The notes beneath the pieces were generated by a model that saw only the letters and a program-made list of their open reading frames with translations, did not search any database and was not told where the DNA came from. The translations under genes and the position numbers were made by a program. 50,645 nucleotides of DNA. Source: Gracilaria domingensis (lineage: Eukaryota > Rhodophyta > Florideophyceae > Gracilariales > Gracilariaceae). Shown here one piece after another: positions 10,461 through 23,700 of the stretch (the stretch's first letter is position 1; each line of letters begins with the position of its first letter). Location of the stretch: positions 1 to 50,645 of the forward strand of contig VCMS01000464.1 in NCBI GenBank assembly GCA_022539475.1. The letters are read 5' to 3'.

Positions 10461-13400
10461 TCACGTGCTTGGGGAGTAGGTGGCGTTTTGTCCGGCCGAC
10501 GGACTTCCGTCTGCTTCTCTCCCCCTCCTTAAGGGTGTTGCCGATGTCGTACGACTTCGGCGACGCCAGTATCGTGCGACAAAGTGCTGCGGGATGTTGG
10601 AAGGGGGTTCGTAGGTGTCGGATTCGGCGGTGTAGCCGTACCAGCGTACGCGGTATTGGACTCCGTCCGGCCTATCGCGGTGCGCTACGACGCGTTCCAC
10701 GACGCAAGGAACCGTATCGGGTGGCGGTAAATCGTCGCGGTCGACGACGTCGTCCGCGAATGGTCCCTCCGGGTCAGCGACGGGTTCCTCCCGTGTACGT
10801 TCGGTGGTAACGGGGCTACTCGTAGGCCGTGCGGACGGGGCGCGTGTGACGCGATCAATGGAGACGGTGTGTTCGATACCGTTTTCATCGATAGTAACGG
10901 TAGTGTCCGTTGTGGCTTTGACCTTGAACGGACCGGTGGTCTTCGGCAGTAGTTTCCGAAGAGTTCGTTCCTGTTCCGTTAGGTCCTCTTCCGTGCTTTT
11001 GTAATTGGGTCGGTCAATGTACACTTCCTCGCCTTCCGCGAACGTAGGGCGAAACCGGACGGTCCTATCGAAGTCGTCCTTGTAGCGCTGCTGTGCGCGT
11101 GTCAGCTTTGTCCGCGCGGTCTGAAGCGTCGCCTGTAGGAGTTTGAGTGTGTATCGCTTCAACTGGGCTGCGGACGGCTGAGTCGGTGTTGCAGGGTCCA
11201 AGGACGTACTGGGTTCGTCGATGAGGACGCTGGGGGGTGTCCTCGTTAGTGCGACCGCGAACGGGGTGGTTCGATGGACCTATGGACCTGGAGGTTATAT
11301 CCGTACGTAAGGGGTTGGACATATGCGTGCCACGTCCTTTGGTGGTCTGCTACGTAGTGGCGGAGGCGCTCCACCAGCGTCTTGTTGAACCGTTCGGCCT
11401 GCCCGTTTGTCTGGGGGTGATACGCAGTGGTCGAAACGTGCTTCGTGCCCAGTGCGGAGCAGACGGCCTCGAAAAACGTCGACGTGAACTGCGGTCCGTT
11501 GTCGGTTAGTAGGCAGTTCGGGATGCCGTACGGGTAAACCCAATGTTCCAAGAACGTTTTGGCTACCACTGGGGCGGTGGTTGACCGCAGCGGTATGGCT
11601 CGCGAGAGCTTGCTAAACCGATCGGTCATTACCAGGATATACTGGCATCCGTTAAGGGATCTGGTAAAGGGTCCCACTATGTCCATGGCAATAAACTCGA
11701 GCGGACCAGCTGCTGGGAAGAGCTTCAGCAGCTTCTGGGACCGATAACGGGTTCCTTTGACGGCTGGGCATGACCGACAATCCCGTACGGTCTGGAAGAC
11801 GTCGTTGGCCATGTGGGGCCAATAGAAGTCCCTCCGTAGTGTTTCGTACATTCTGGTGGCACCAGGGTGTCCGACCAAGCGGGGATAGTGCGCCAGGTAA
11901 AGAACGCGTGCCTGCAGGGACTCGGGGACCACCTTCTGTAGGGCGCCGTCCAAGCGTGAGCGTCGTATGAGTACTCCGTTTCGGTCGACATCGAACAAGG
12001 TAACCCCGTTGCCGACATCTCTCCGTACGGATTGGCAGAAAGGGTCCTGCGCCTGAGCTCGTACGAGTTCCTCGAGCGTGATGGGTACGATTTCGGTTTC
12101 TTCCGTGGCAGTGCCAGCACTTCCGGTATTCCTGGTGATTCCCGTTCGGGTCTTGGCCAATCTATGCAGACGTTCGTATATTCTTGTCCGTCTACGGTGA
12201 TGTTGGCTTTAACGAGGCCGTCGTCCGGACGGTCGTCGATGAGGAAACAGGGGACCTCGTCGTCTAGCGCTGAAGTGTCCTCTCCGTCCGTTTGGATTCG
12301 TGAGAGTGCATCTGCCGCTCGGTGTTTGATACCCGGTCGGTGAATGACGTCGAAGTCGTACTCCATCAGGCGTAGGCGCCACCGTGCGAGTCGCCCTGAG
12401 GCGTCCGCTAGGTTCAGTATCCACCTCAACGAGTGGTGATCCGTGCGAACAGTGAACTTCTGTCCTTCCAAATACGGTCGGAGGTGCAGGATAGCCATAC
12501 TACAGCGAGGCATTCCCGTTCGGTCGTTGAATACTTTCGCTCGGTCTTGGTTAGCGAGCGGCTCCAGTATCCGATTGGGAGAAGGTCCCCATCGGGTTGC
12601 CTCTGGAGGAGGGCACAGCCAACCTGACGGTCACACGCGTCGGTGTCCAGTACGTATGGATATCCTTGTTTCGGGATAGCCAGTATCGGGGGCCGTACCA
12701 GGCGTTGGCGAAGTTCGTCGAATGCCTCGTATTCCGTATCGGTCAGGGTTTCGAAGCTAGTAGGCTGCCCCTTTTCCAGTTTCTGATTCAGGGGAGCCGC
12801 TATCCGTGCGAAGTTCTGTACGAACCGGCGGAAGACGTTGCAAAGACCCAGGAACGAGCGGAGTTCCGTTTGCGTAGTGGGCGGCTTCGCCTGCTTGATG
12901 GCCTCCTGCGTCTTCGTAGACACCTGTAGCTTGCCCGGACGGATGATATGGCCGAGATAGTCGACCGTTCCACTAAAGAAATGACATTTGTCCAGTCGTA
13001 GGGTAATTCCTGCGGAACGTAGCATGTCGAGGATTGTCCGTACGTGTTCGTAGTGTTCTTCTATCGTTCTGGAGTAGATGATCACGTCATCCAGGTAAAC
13101 CAGTGCGTACTGCCACTTAACACGTGATAGGATGATGTCCAGAGCCCTCTGGAACGTAGCCGGGGCGTTCTTGAGTCAAAAGGCATCCGTACGTAGCGGT
13201 AGAGGCCCATGTGGGACGTGAAGGCTGTCTTGTCCCGGTCGGCTTCGTCCACTTCGGTCTGCCAGTATCCGCTATTGGCGTCCAGTGTGGAGAATATCCG
13301 TGCGTCTCCTAACGAGTCTATGCACTCGTCCATTCTTGGCAGAGGGTATGTATCCCGTACGGTCACGGCATTTAAATGGCGGTAGTCGACGCAAAAACGT

Positions 13401-13790
13401 AGGCTTCCATCTTTCTTCTGTGCAAAGACGACCGGACTGGCCCATTCTGCGGACGATGGTTCTATCACCCCTGCTGCCAGCTGTTGGGTTATCTACTTAC
13501 GTTCAAGTTCCCGTCGGGCGGGTCCTGCACGGTAAGGCATCTGGAATATCGGCTTGGTGCCGGGTTCCAGCTGTATCCGATGCTTTGCGGCGGAGATCTT
13601 GCCTAAATGGCCATCCCACATGTCCTTGAACGGTCGGAGGAGTTCAATGACTGTGTCGCGTTCTTTCTCATACTCGGGGCTGATTTGAACGCGTTGGGGC
13701 CAATCGGGCTGGTCAGAACGCCGTGGAGGTTGGTCCAAAGCGGTATCTTCTAAAGCGGTATCCTCCCCTCCTGAGAGTCGTCGCTCCGCG
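10461..13790 (-). pseudogene. Element 1 pol: RT, RNase H, integrase, chromodomain
   Basis: The reverse transcriptase part runs from about 13738 to 12900: FCVDYRHLNAVTV, STLDANSGYWQ, and the catalytic YLDD at 13086-13097. RNase H follows (DTDACDRQVGCALL; EREC). The integrase (12160-11246) has the HHCC finger and the three acidic residues in AMDIVGPF, LTDNGPQF and GQAERFNK. The C-terminus (11201-10461) ends in a chromodomain (CVVERVVAH, VQYRVRWYGY) that may target heterochromatin. Breaks: TAG at 13493-13495 just before the RT, and frame changes near 13150, 12500, 12160 and 11250. Continuations are clear on both sides of each. It belongs to the same clade as elements 2 and 3 (shared PIT-EELVR and DPFC motifs), with a much shorter integrase-chromodomain linker than element 3. 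Confidence 0.88.
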
Positions 13791-14018
13791 GCCTAGCTGG
13801 GTGAAGGGGGGTGATTAGTGCTATAGGGGACGGGAGGGCGAGACCGATGACGGTACGTTTGTGGAGGTGCACCGGTCGGTCCGAGACGTTAGCAACTTGA
13901 ACGAAGAAGGGAACGTCCGGACGTAGATCCATGACGCCGTTCGCGAGCAGTGTTAGCTCTAACGAACTGCCCGTGCGGTGGTGTGATTGTAGAAATACCA
14001 GACCGGACGCCTTGGTTG

Positions 14019-14480
14019 TTACTTGTACCCTGGTTTCGGACATGGGGGGTAACGTAACAGGTCGGGCGACGTGTATCTTGTTAGAGGGCACATTCCGCTC
14101 CGGTTCGACTGGGTATTTCCGTACGGACGTGGCGTGTGGGGACCGTACGCGTGGGACAATATCGAGACAGGCCGTGAATGGCGCAGGAGGATCGTCCGTT
14201 TTGGGGGTAAGATTCCCAATACGTATCGATCGATAAAGGACGTGCCGAGTAGGACGCTTGTGGCGAGGTTCGATACCACAAGGAATTGTACTCGTACGTG
14301 AAGGTCTCTAATGCGGACAGCAAGCGGGAGAACACCCACGACCTCCATACGGTTGCGTGAAGCGTCCGTAATGCGTGGCTTTACGTCTGTTCGGAGACGA
14401 GATTGCCATCGCGGTGGAAGGTGCCGCTCGTGGATCAGACAAGGACCGGCTCCGGTATCTAGAAACCCGTGAGCGGATAC
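14019..14480 (-). pseudogene. Element 1 retropepsin (aspartic protease)
   Basis: The active-site loop reads LDTGAGPCLI in the frame entered near 14460, and the body continues as RMEVVGVLPLAV, VRVQFLVVSN and TSVLLGTSFIDRYVLG, the usual flap and second half of a gypsy protease. It processes the gag-pol polyprotein. A frame change separates the active site from the gag side. Confidence 0.75.
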
Positions 14481-14639
14481 ATTAGGGTAGATGTGAGGCC
14501 CACGGAAAGGTGAACTTTGTAATTTGCACTCGCGAATAAAACAGTGTCGTCCATACGTTCTGGGGTGTCGAGAATCAGTTCTGTTCTGTCCGCACTGGTT
14601 GGTTTGGGCTTGTCGCCCGGTGTGGCGAGGCTATCCGGC

Positions 14640-16255
14640 ATCGGAGGAGACGACGCCCCTACGCATCCTCCGGCTCGTTTTCCTGTTCCGAAACGGTCTC
14701 TTCCACCAGCATGGCTGCCTGCCGAGGCTGGGCGTAAGAGGTACGAGTCGGGCCAATATTACGGAAACCGATATTGGATGGCGGTGGCGTGTTTCTCCGT
14801 GTGGATATGCCGGTGCCGTAGTACCCTTCGTCGCGCCGGCGTTGGTAGTTTTGCTCGCGGATTGCGAGGAGTTTAGCTTTAACGTCCGGTGGGAGAAGTT
14901 GACAGCAGTTCGGCTCTCGCGAGAGGCAAATCCTGCACGGACGGTCCCTTGACGCCGCGCCAGGGGGGTTGCTCGATCTTTGGCCGGGCGTACTGGGGAA
15001 TGACCGTGCGGAAGTCGCTGGGGTGGTTGCACTTGGTGTGGTGGGTGGTGACGGCATGGAAGACCCCTGGGAAACGATGAGGACATCTTCGCCGTCGTCG
15101 TCCGACAGGGAATACGTCGAGGCCGAGGGGGACTCGACCTGGTGCACCTTCCTTATCGTACGAGTGGCACGAGGCCGAGCAGACGTAGTCTGCGTGTCCA
15201 CCCGAACGGACTGGCGGCGTGAGGCGCGGTGAGTATCGCCGTACGATTCCGCATAACGGGCGAGCGCGTCGTATCCGATACTGGGATGGGTGGTGAGGTG
15301 ATTCCGCACCTTTGACCGTATGGCGGGCAAAAGTCCTTCGACAAATAAGCCCTTCAAGTCCCGATCGGTGTATACGTTACCACAGCGGAGGGCTTTCGTC
15401 CAGAGCTTCTGGGCGAATTCCGTTTCGGACATCCCTGACGACTGGGTGTAAAACGTCACCTCTGCGGACGCCGTGGCGATGACTTCATCCGGGGCGTAGG
15501 TGGTCAGTAAGAAATTTACTACCTCTTCGTACGTATGGAGCGCTTCATCGCGAGGCCTGTCGACCGCTCCCGACTCACCGATGAGGCGGGATTGGACAGA
15601 GCGTGTGCGGGCCCGGTTAGGTAGAACTGGAAGCACCACAGTGCCGCTCCTTCTGTCAGTCCGTTATGGTTGCAAGCGGTTTTGAACCGCTGCAAGAAAT
15701 TGAGAACGGAGATGGGATCCGTTCCGGAAAATGAATGTCCTTTCATCTGGACGTTCAATTTCTTTTGATAGCGCGCGATCTTGCGTGCTACCTTCGAGTC
15801 GTACTTATGGCTGCGCCGAATGAGCCGGTACGTACGGTAGTCCACAACCTTGGTGAACTTGACGTTCAGAGGTCGGAGGCGCTTAAGCGTCAACTTGTCC
15901 GATCGGGAACGTCGCCGTTCGGACTTGCGTTTTCTTCGGGGGCTTTGAGAGTCCCCAGAGTCATCGAGTCCGGTCTGCTCATCCTCTGATGATGAGCGCG
16001 AGGACGCGGAGTCAGTATCTGAATGTCGTCGCCCTCTGCGGCGGCGACGATTCTTCCGTCTAACGTAGCGGAACTGTCCGGAGATCGAAGTGCTTGGCCC
16101 GGTTTACCGCCTCGATTGCGGTGATTCCTCCCGTCGTTCGAGGATCGCTGGCGAGCTTGCCGCTCCGGGTCACCCCTGAGGGGTACTGGCTGGAGATAGA
16201 CGACCGAGTCGGATCCTCTGCTGGATCCTGTCTCCACTTTCGTCCTGTCTCTCAC
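14640..16255 (-). pseudogene. Element 1 gag
   Basis: Gag forms the particle that packages the RNA. The N-terminal part is Ser/Arg/Asp-rich and leads into a helical capsid domain: ARYQKKLNVQMKGHSF, PISVLNFLQRFKTACNHNG, and after a frame change near 15630, SSGMSETEFAQKLWTKALR and DLKGLFVEGLLPAI. This is the retrotransposon gag pattern. The C-terminal part has a Cys-rich motif (PCRICLSREPNCCQLL) that is not a canonical CCHC knuckle. The 5' end is set approximately. Confidence 0.75.
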
Positions 16256-16943
16256 CGCGACTAGGTGCGCTTGTCCGTTTGGTCAGTGGTCAAAACTTTT
16301 GGGGTTGGGGGTGAGTACATTAGCTACCAAAGCGGCCAAGGTGTTACTAGCATCTCTTGCATCCGCACTTTCGGTACGTCTGGATACCGCGCAATCGTTC
16401 ACGTATGCGGGGTTATGAGTGGATGTCACGCGCAATCGCAATTGCCGGATACGGTTCCTTGAGATATAATTTCCGACCGCCAGGTACATGAACCTCCGAT
16501 CTCCGTGCGAAAGTCCCTCCAGGGCGTACGGGCATTATTCGGCCATGTATTTCGTGGGGAGGGTGGTTTCTCCGTCCGGTCTGAAGGTATTAGGCGGGCA
16601 GGGCCGCCGTCCAGGTGGTACAATCTCAGTTCTCAAAGGGGCCGGATTCTACTGCCTCTCTTCTTCGCTTCGACCGCCACCCCTTGGTTTGCCCAAGTTG
16701 CCTCACGGATTACCGTCTCGGGGCTCTGGTCTGAGGGGGTCACGTTTAGGCCGTCGGTATCTTACGGTGCTCCGGCGGCCTACCGAGGCAGTGTCCGAAC
16801 GCGGCGCGATGGGGCGGCCAAAGTGGAACTGCGCATTGTCTATCTGCGACCTGCCGTTCTCTATATCCGTGTGGGGACGTTCGAGTCATCTTCGAGTATC
16901 GTTTCCATTCGGTGCTGTAAACTCTGCGGATCTCGAGTTCCCT

Positions 16944-16961
16944 TCTAGGTCCGGGCGACCA
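16944..16961 (-). other. Primer-binding-site candidate, element 1
   Basis: On the minus strand the site begins TGGTCGCCCGGACC one base after the 5' LTR, as a site pairing with a tRNA ending CCA should. The plus-strand core TTCTAGGTC...GACCA matches the equivalent site of element 2 closely. The tRNA was not identified. Confidence 0.6.
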
Positions 16962-16962
16962 G

Positions 16963-17100
16963 TGTGATAATCGTACGGTAATCGGGAAAGAAGACGAACG
17001 GTCTGAGGCGACGGAGTGCTGCGGCTCGAGGGAGCGACTGTCATGAATCCCGTACGGGGAGAGTAATGGAGGAAGCACATGGGCGGATCAGGGGGGAGAG
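16963..17100 (-). repeat. Element 1 LTR (5' copy), interrupted
   Basis: It starts TGTGATAATCG and matches the first 140 bp of 6483-7029, then stops abruptly at GGGGGAGAG where another LTR (TGTTGTGCAG) begins. The rest of this LTR is not found anywhere in the window. Confidence 0.7.
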
Positions 17101-17970
17101 TGTTGTGCAGAAGACCCAGGGCGATGGGGATAAGACACCGGCAAGGCGGTGTCAGACCCCGTCTCGATGGCGAGCAAAGAGACATGACAGCGCTCGCTCA
17201 GCAAGGTAGACACGGCATCTGCCGGGTAAAGACGGGGTCGTACTCACTTCACAGTAATGGTAGGGAGCGAACGCGGGAAGCAAGACGCGTCCGAGCGTTT
17301 AGAGAACACACGACACAAGTCGGCAGTGGCGTCACGTGGTAGCACACGGTACCACGAGTGTGGCGATGACAACGCCGAAGAGGCAGGTAATTTAGCACTC
17401 GCGACGCGAGTGTGGTCGAGCCAGACGAACGGTATGCACGGTAAGTCCAAGTAGTGCTACCTGTATACTGACAGGGGACAGAATAAAAGAAAACACACAG
17501 CAAAGTACACAGCAAAGCGCGTAGTGGTGTTTATGAATGCACGCGAGCGGATGATGAGGCCCTGCACAATGGTGGCGACTCTCCCGGGAGGAGGAATATC
17601 GTCACAGGGTGAAAACATCAGAGCAACACCTCGGTTAGTCCGTTGTGACTTCCGACAATGGGTGCAGCTGCTAACCTACTATGATGTGAGAGTGCCAACC
17701 CACTGTGAAGCGGTGTAGCGAAAATATCTAGAATAAACATCTAAAATACCCCAACTAATGGGTGCAAACTTCCCACACGTGTGTGACCCACCGGCTAAGC
17801 CGTGCGCTTCATAACACTAATTCTAATAGTTAAGTAACAAGAATGGGCAAGATCTCCACCAGTTATTCTGCATCACCGTTGTGCCGAGCACTCTCCGGCA
17901 AGTCCGGTGCCGTGCCGAATTGGTATGAATCGCCATCAGCGAGCGAGTCCCGCATCGCGTTGTCACTACA
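17101..17970 (-). repeat. Left (3') LTR of element 2, divergent
   Basis: It begins TGTTGTGCAG and ends GTCACTACA, followed by a polypyrimidine run. It aligns along its length with 29311-30069 (GAGAACACACGACACAAGTC shared) but with many extra bases and substitutions, and the last 250 bp differ strongly apart from AGCGAGC and CCGCAT blocks. Confidence 0.7.
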
Positions 17971-17983
17971 TTTCCCCCTCCTG
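17971..17983 (-). other. Polypurine tract of element 2
   Basis: The plus strand reads TTTCCCCCTCCTG directly inside the left LTR, matching in place and sequence the tracts of elements 1 and 3. Confidence 0.55.
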
Positions 17984-18225
17984 GGTGCGAGATCGACAAC
18001 GCGAGCGGTACGCTTACCTCCTCTGGAGTGTATTCTAAGCACGTCGGGAGTATGAGTGAAGGTCAGGCCAGATCCAGGCTCCCCGGTCTCTTACTAACGG
18101 CGACCGGTCACCGTCTCTCCACCCGTCAGCTGCGGTAGTGTCTGTCTCCGTAGCATACTCCGCGTTCGCTTCCTCCTCTCTCGACTTCCAGCGTTTCTTC
18201 TCTCCCTTCGCGGCCGCTTCCGGCG

Positions 18226-20290
18226 ATGCCTAACCACAATCAGGGTAACGATCAACCGCCTGGCGGTCCCAAAACCAATACTTGGTGGTGGTGTTGCTGT
18301 GTTTTCACACACTTCCTCCTGCTGGAGGATGGCACCCCGTTCACAGAGCGTCTTACCGCTGCGGTTCCGCTCCCTAACGGTCACATCCCGGATTCGGACA
18401 TATCTGCGCCTCTTCCCCAAACGGGGTGGCTCAACTGGTCCACGGTCCGGCAGACTTTTACCGCAAGTGGAACTGGGATGTGCTCCTGCGCGTTCGGTTC
18501 AACAGGTATGGTCAAGCCGCAGCGCGCCTTGGCAGTCGTACGGAACGAGACTCGACAAAACGTCGACCCGCACGCACTAAATCCACAGCCGTTTCTTAAC
18601 GAGGGGCGGGGCTCCGCTGGCCTCTCATCCGCAAGGCGTGACAAACCGTTCCCTCGTCGGGCGTATGCTGTAGTGGCAGCCGGCCAACCTCCCAGGGGCG
18701 TTTCACGTCTGGATGACGGTGACGTTTTCGACTGGCATTACCGGATTACCGTGCTACGCAACGCCCTCGTCAAATCGTGAGTCAGTCGCACAACTCCGCA
18801 AGACGGCTATGGTCCGCTCAGCGCACATGCGGAATGTATCGCATCCTACTCTGAGCGTCCCGATTCCGCGAAAAACTTCCGGGTTTCGACGTGGCCGTTC
18901 TCCGAACACCGGCGAAATTCCAATATGGAGGAATCTGCCCGGCGTCGCCGGTTGTGGTGAGCGTGTACCGAACGGTCTCGCGTTTCACGTGCAGGATCGT
19001 CCTGGTGCTGCACCCGTCCGCTCTTCCTGCGTGCAAGAATATTCGATATCTCCAACGCGTAGCGTCGCGGGTCACTACCTGTCAAGAAACAATGAATCTC
19101 GGAGTCCGCCGAACGACGGGCCCGCTTCCCGATAGGTGGTTACCCGTCAGTCCCGTAATCAATGATACAGCGGTACGTCGACGAAACCGGATGTCCGGTC
19201 CGCGCCACAATGCGTGGGTAGATATGTTTCTCTCCCTTTGTGTGGGGCGTCCGTGGAGGTCTGGTCCGTGGCTGTGTACGTGGCAACCTACACCCCCCTG
19301 TCTCAGCGTATGTGGTGTAGTAGGCTTTCGTGACAAACCGCGTTTGCAGCGGGATGGTGGAGCGTTGTCCTGCACGGAAGTGGGCTGGCGCGAACAGCGT
19401 GTATGTCTCTCGAACGAGGTTAAATACGGTGACCATATCGAGACTGTGGGTTCATGTCCCCGCGCTTGCGGCAACTGCAATCCGTGGAGCCTTGGATCTT
19501 CACTATCGCGCTTCGCGCGTAGCGAGAACTTCTCGGAAAGTGGGTATGCCTCTTGCGTAGTGATTGATGAGTCGACTGAACCAGGGTCCTCGTTCGCAAG
19601 AGCGCGCACGACGAAGCGATCTTGCCATTGAACGTCTCCGGGTCGCAGGTCCCCACGGTCGGGTGATTACATCTACTAACGACCCTGGACACCGGGTGAC
19701 CGATTACAAAACGCGAGGCGGAACTTCTTCGGAATGCGAGGCGAGTCACACTCCGGGGCACCGCAACGGGTTTCAATCATGACTGATGGTTTTTCACCCT
19801 GTGGGGATCAAAACATCATGGTTGTGACGCTCCGTATGACGGTGACGATATTGGCTGAAACCACTTCGCAGCAGCTCCGGTGGGAGGGCACGTAACCTGC
19901 TCAGCATGCCAGGTCCCCCAGCGGTGTCAACGCGTAGTCTTTCCCGACTCCGGTGAATGTTTCCCTCTAACGCCTCTAGCGCTCTGGCCCGGTAGTGGCT
20001 CCTGTTCCTACGCCTGTTGGCGGTTTCCGACTTCCAGCAGAGAATGTTGCTTCGCCTGCGAGGCGGCGTCGCGCTACGCCGAAGCGAACCGCGAACGCGG
20101 GACTGTACACGACGAAGCACGGAGCTGCCGCGCAATACTCAATTCCTCAGCGAGCTGTATCTCCGATCTCGACATCTGGCGACTGTCTCGCAGATGCCGC
20201 GACGCGCTAAGCGGCAGCTGCGTAAACGCTGGAGACCAGCAGGAATCCGAAGTAACTTCGTGCAGTTCTCCTCTAGGAGTCCTCCCTAGC
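18226..20290 (+). pseudogene. Antisense region of element 2 (broken plus-strand gene)
   Basis: An ATG at 18226 opens a Asn/Gln/Gly/Pro-rich start (MPNHNQGNDQPPGGPK), comparable in style to the start of the element 1 antisense protein. Protein-like stretches follow in changing frames, for example DFYRKWNWDVLLRVRF near 18450 and a Pro/Ala/Arg-rich stretch (PTPVGGFRLPAENVAS) near 20000. The region has the same place and direction as the antisense gene of element 1. I cannot follow one continuous protein because indels are dense, and I see no clear sequence match between the two proteins. The function is unknown. Confidence 0.4.
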
Positions 20291-20435
20291 TGATGACGCG
20301 CATATTAATCTTGGGCCGTTGTGTGCTCGACTAAGCGAGCCACAACATAAGTAAGCATGACCAGTGAAACTGGTGAACTTCTCTTGACTCAAAGACTTTC
20401 CGCTTCTTCCCCAAAGGTGTATACTTCTTGAACTC

Positions 20436-20690
20436 TCCCTCCGGGTGATCTTCCTCTTTACAGGGCTTCTTCTCTTACGAGTGCTTCTTCTCTACGAGTA
20501 TTCATTCCTCTTAACGAGTGCTTCTCTCTCATCTGAGCTTTCCTTTTCTCTTCATAGAGTCTGTTCCTCTTGCAGAGTCGTTCTTAACTTCTCCTCTTCC
20601 TCGAGGGCGTTACTATTCGAACTTCACTGATGCCTCTCAATAGAGTGTCTCCTCAACCACGCCGAGTAGCGGTACAGTACTCCTCTTGAG
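20436..20690. repeat. Array of mini-hairpins after pol, element 2
   Basis: At least eight short inverted repeats of the form CTC(T)-N2-6-(A)GAG occur every 15-35 bp, for example CTCTTACGAG, CTCTACGAG, CTCTTCATAGAG, CTCTTGCAGAG, CCTCGAGG and CTCTCAATAGAG. They lie between the pol stop and the end of the antisense region. A matching array is present in element 3. Confidence 0.65.
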
Positions 20691-20783
20691 GTGTCGCAGC
20701 GGTTCCTCGATTGAGTGTTGTGGTTCGTAGCAACGTTCGTGCGCGGTACGCGATAAGCTTCCGTCTCCAGTCGACGTGTGGTT

Positions 20784-23700
20784 AACCGACATCGCTTGGA
20801 TGTAGATTGAGCCGCACGCCGTGTTAGTACACGGGTGGTACTGCCACTGATATTCGATCGGGGGTAGGATCTCCACGGGTGATTATAGTCCGAGTCCGCC
20901 GTCACGGCGGATAGCCATACCAGCGGTACCTGGTACTGAGCATACCCCTTCGGGTTTCCAACTCGTGGGCGCCGACTTATGTGGTCGACAACGACTCTTT
21001 CGAGTAAACTCCCTGCTCGACTATCCTGCGAAGGCGTCGCGTGCGCGCGGTGCCGTTAACAGTAGTCACCAGCGGTGGCTGTGAGTTTTCTCTGAGCTTA
21101 ATGCGGTAAGTGTGTCCCTCGCTGAGTGGTCCGCTTCGCGGAATCCGGGTCTTCTCAGGAGCTTCGCCGCCTTCCGGCGGGTCCGCCTCGTGATACGCTA
21201 AGGTGTCATGGCCGGTAGTGTCCCGTCTGACGGTGGAAGGCGGAAGCGACGAGGCGGATTGTTCACCATCGCAACTGCCGGTTCAAAACGGTGACGACAC
21301 GCGACGTTTTCGCGTGGTGCACTGCACGAGGCCTGGATTGGCCCATGTGGGCGCGCGCTGCGTTCGCACCCCAAGATTTTGGTGGCAAGCGCTCAATGCA
21401 GACTGCATGTGCGTTTTCCCTAAATCAGGGCTGTAATCTGACTCTCCAACGAGCGTGCGGCCCGTCATGACTTGTGAAACGTCATGACTGCGACCTGCGA
21501 CTTCCCCAAAGCTGGGCAACGGTAACACTACCATTACGCCGAACGGGTGCTTTGATCTTCGCTTCAAGCGGAGCGTTTCTCGTTCTTCGCTGCTTGCAGT
21601 GTGCAGACGATACCGGATCTGCGTGACTACCCCTACAGCGCGCCTCGCGAAGTGGCGGTTTGCCGGCGCGTGCAGCGGCGGAATGGGGCCGCACCTGCGC
21701 GTCTCGAATACTCCGTATTAGCAGTATCCAGCTGTCGTCTGTAAGCCCTTCGCTCTGCCGAGAAAGTCGGTTGTACCTCCTTCGATCAACTGTTCCGGCC
21801 TTGCCGTGGCAAAACGTTCGCGGAACGAGGCATGCTCTCCGCGTGTCCTCGTCCGTGCGACGAGGGGCGCGTGTTCCATTGTGAACATTCCCAGTTGGGT
21901 GAAGCAATACCAGTATCCTGGGACAACCTTGAGTCCGTTCTGTTGGCGTGCGGTGTCCTTCTCTGAAGGTCGCGATCCTTCGTGGAAGGTGTGTATCTCT
22001 CCGCAAGTTCTGCGCGACAGCGGCGACTGTCGGCGCCCGTCCTTCGCGACCTTCAACACGCGACCGCGGTGCTGATACTTCCCCTGTTTTTACAGTGGTG
22101 TTCCGTAGCAACTACGTTCTTCGACGGTGTTCCTGGAGGCGACTCTGTCCTCCTGCTTCATGTAACTTTTTCCCGTGAGATCACGGTGCTGCGACGGTGC
22201 GACACCCGGGACTCAGCTCTCCGCGAACAATACGCGTGAATGTCCTCCCCCCCTTAGGTGGAGCGTTACGGGGATGCATCCATCACGTCAGTTGACGGTG
22301 TGCCAACAGACGCTGTGATAACCGATTTCAGCCAGCGGTGTAGTGTTCCGATACCCTCGGCTTGCGACGATATAATCGGTCCCATCTGCGAGAACGCCGT
22401 GTGTGGGTGACGGAGCCCCAACAAGTGGGTGAGTGTTTCTGCGACGAGGTTCCTCGGTTTCTCTGTTCTGGAGTCCAGCTTCCTACTGTTGTGTCCGAAA
22501 GACTCCGTGTGAACGGGTGTGGACCTCCTTAACCACGCGACGCCGGGGATTGAAAACGCTCATGAGCGTCACTCAACTCCTCCAGTGACGGCCTTGTCCT
22601 TGTTCAGCTTGACAACGCGGTACGGGACGCGATCAGCGATGGTGAAAGCTGGTGGCGGCCCGCTCCTTTTCAGGTTGTAGTAACTGCTCTTCCTGAAAAG
22701 GACGAGTTTCCCACTTTCAGTGCGGTAGTGTCTCCGTACCCGGCATCAAAGTTCCGCTTGTAAGCGTGCTTGGCGTTTCGGCCCTTGACGAGCGCTGGAC
22801 AGTACATTGCGGATAACCACTGCTTCATTTGCTAAGTAGGCATCCCGTATTGCCGGTACGTATCTCAGCTTTGCCTGATGGTGTCAAGAGCTGCCGCAAC
22901 TGGCGGTGGGTGTCCGTGAGATCCTCGGCACGAGGCTCCAAAGGGCGATAAACTCAGTTACTCCTGGTGAACTTGCGTATTTATACGCAATACGTCACGG
23001 TATCCGTGTAGAGATCCCAAAGTTTTCGGGTGTTCAAGGCTGTATAAGCCCGCAACCGCGGAGCATTGTCCGGCTTAAGACCGTTCGACTTGCCCATGTG
23101 CATTGGGATGAATACGTCGTCGGAAGAGATTCTTTACACGTCGAGTATCCGACGAATCTCTGGAAGAACGTGCAGTAACTGCGCGACCATTATATATTGA
23201 GAGGAGATCTGACCGGGGGACGTAGACCTAACCCAATGGCGACCGAATGACTCTGCAAGCACTGCGTGCTGTAATCGCTTCAACGGAACTGTCCGGATAG
23301 CTATGAATCTATCCGTAATACGAGTAAGGAACCGATCCCTCGGAGTACGCAGAACTCGGCCGTAGTATGACGATGCAATATAAGCCCAACGGCGCGCACT
23401 GCGGGGAAGAAGTGGTAGTTTTCGCATGCGACTGGCTGTTTAACTCGCTCTCGAGCTGACACTAATGTGTAGCACGCCTTCCACGGTGGTGTAGCAGTCC
23501 CAACGCTAACGGGGCCAGTAGAAATCCGACGCGTGTCGTGTATAACCGCGTGTAGCAACCCGAGAGGGGAGCCATCGCGGAGTGATTGCGCGAGAGATGT
23601 AATACCTGGTTTGTAGCACTGAGGACCTAAATCTGTGGGGTAGAACGAACCACTTCTGACGAGGTAAACCTTAGTGTGTGTGACCTCGAGACGGGAATGT

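Larger units (their letters stand above)
6483..17100 (-). mobile_element. Element 1: Ty3/gypsy chromovirus with antisense gene
   Basis: The element is read on the minus strand. Its 5' LTR (16963-17100, interrupted) is followed by a primer-binding-site candidate, gag, retropepsin, RT-RNase H, integrase and chromodomain, then a 2.3-kb gene in the opposite direction, a polypurine tract and the 3' LTR (6483-7029). The pol frame carries a TAG stop and several frameshifts, so this copy is probably dead. Its 5' LTR is cut at 17100 by the left LTR of element 2, and the missing 400 or so bases of that LTR were not found in the window. Confidence 0.88.

Noticed and set aside
14889..17342. Plus-strand frames of 60-160 codons over gag and leader of element 1
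   Set aside because: They are shadows of gag or fall in the non-coding leader and LTR.
18891..19631. 246-codon plus-strand frame in element 2
   Set aside because: It lies in an indel-rich zone, has no motif, and competes with other frames of equal quality. It is covered by the broken antisense region.
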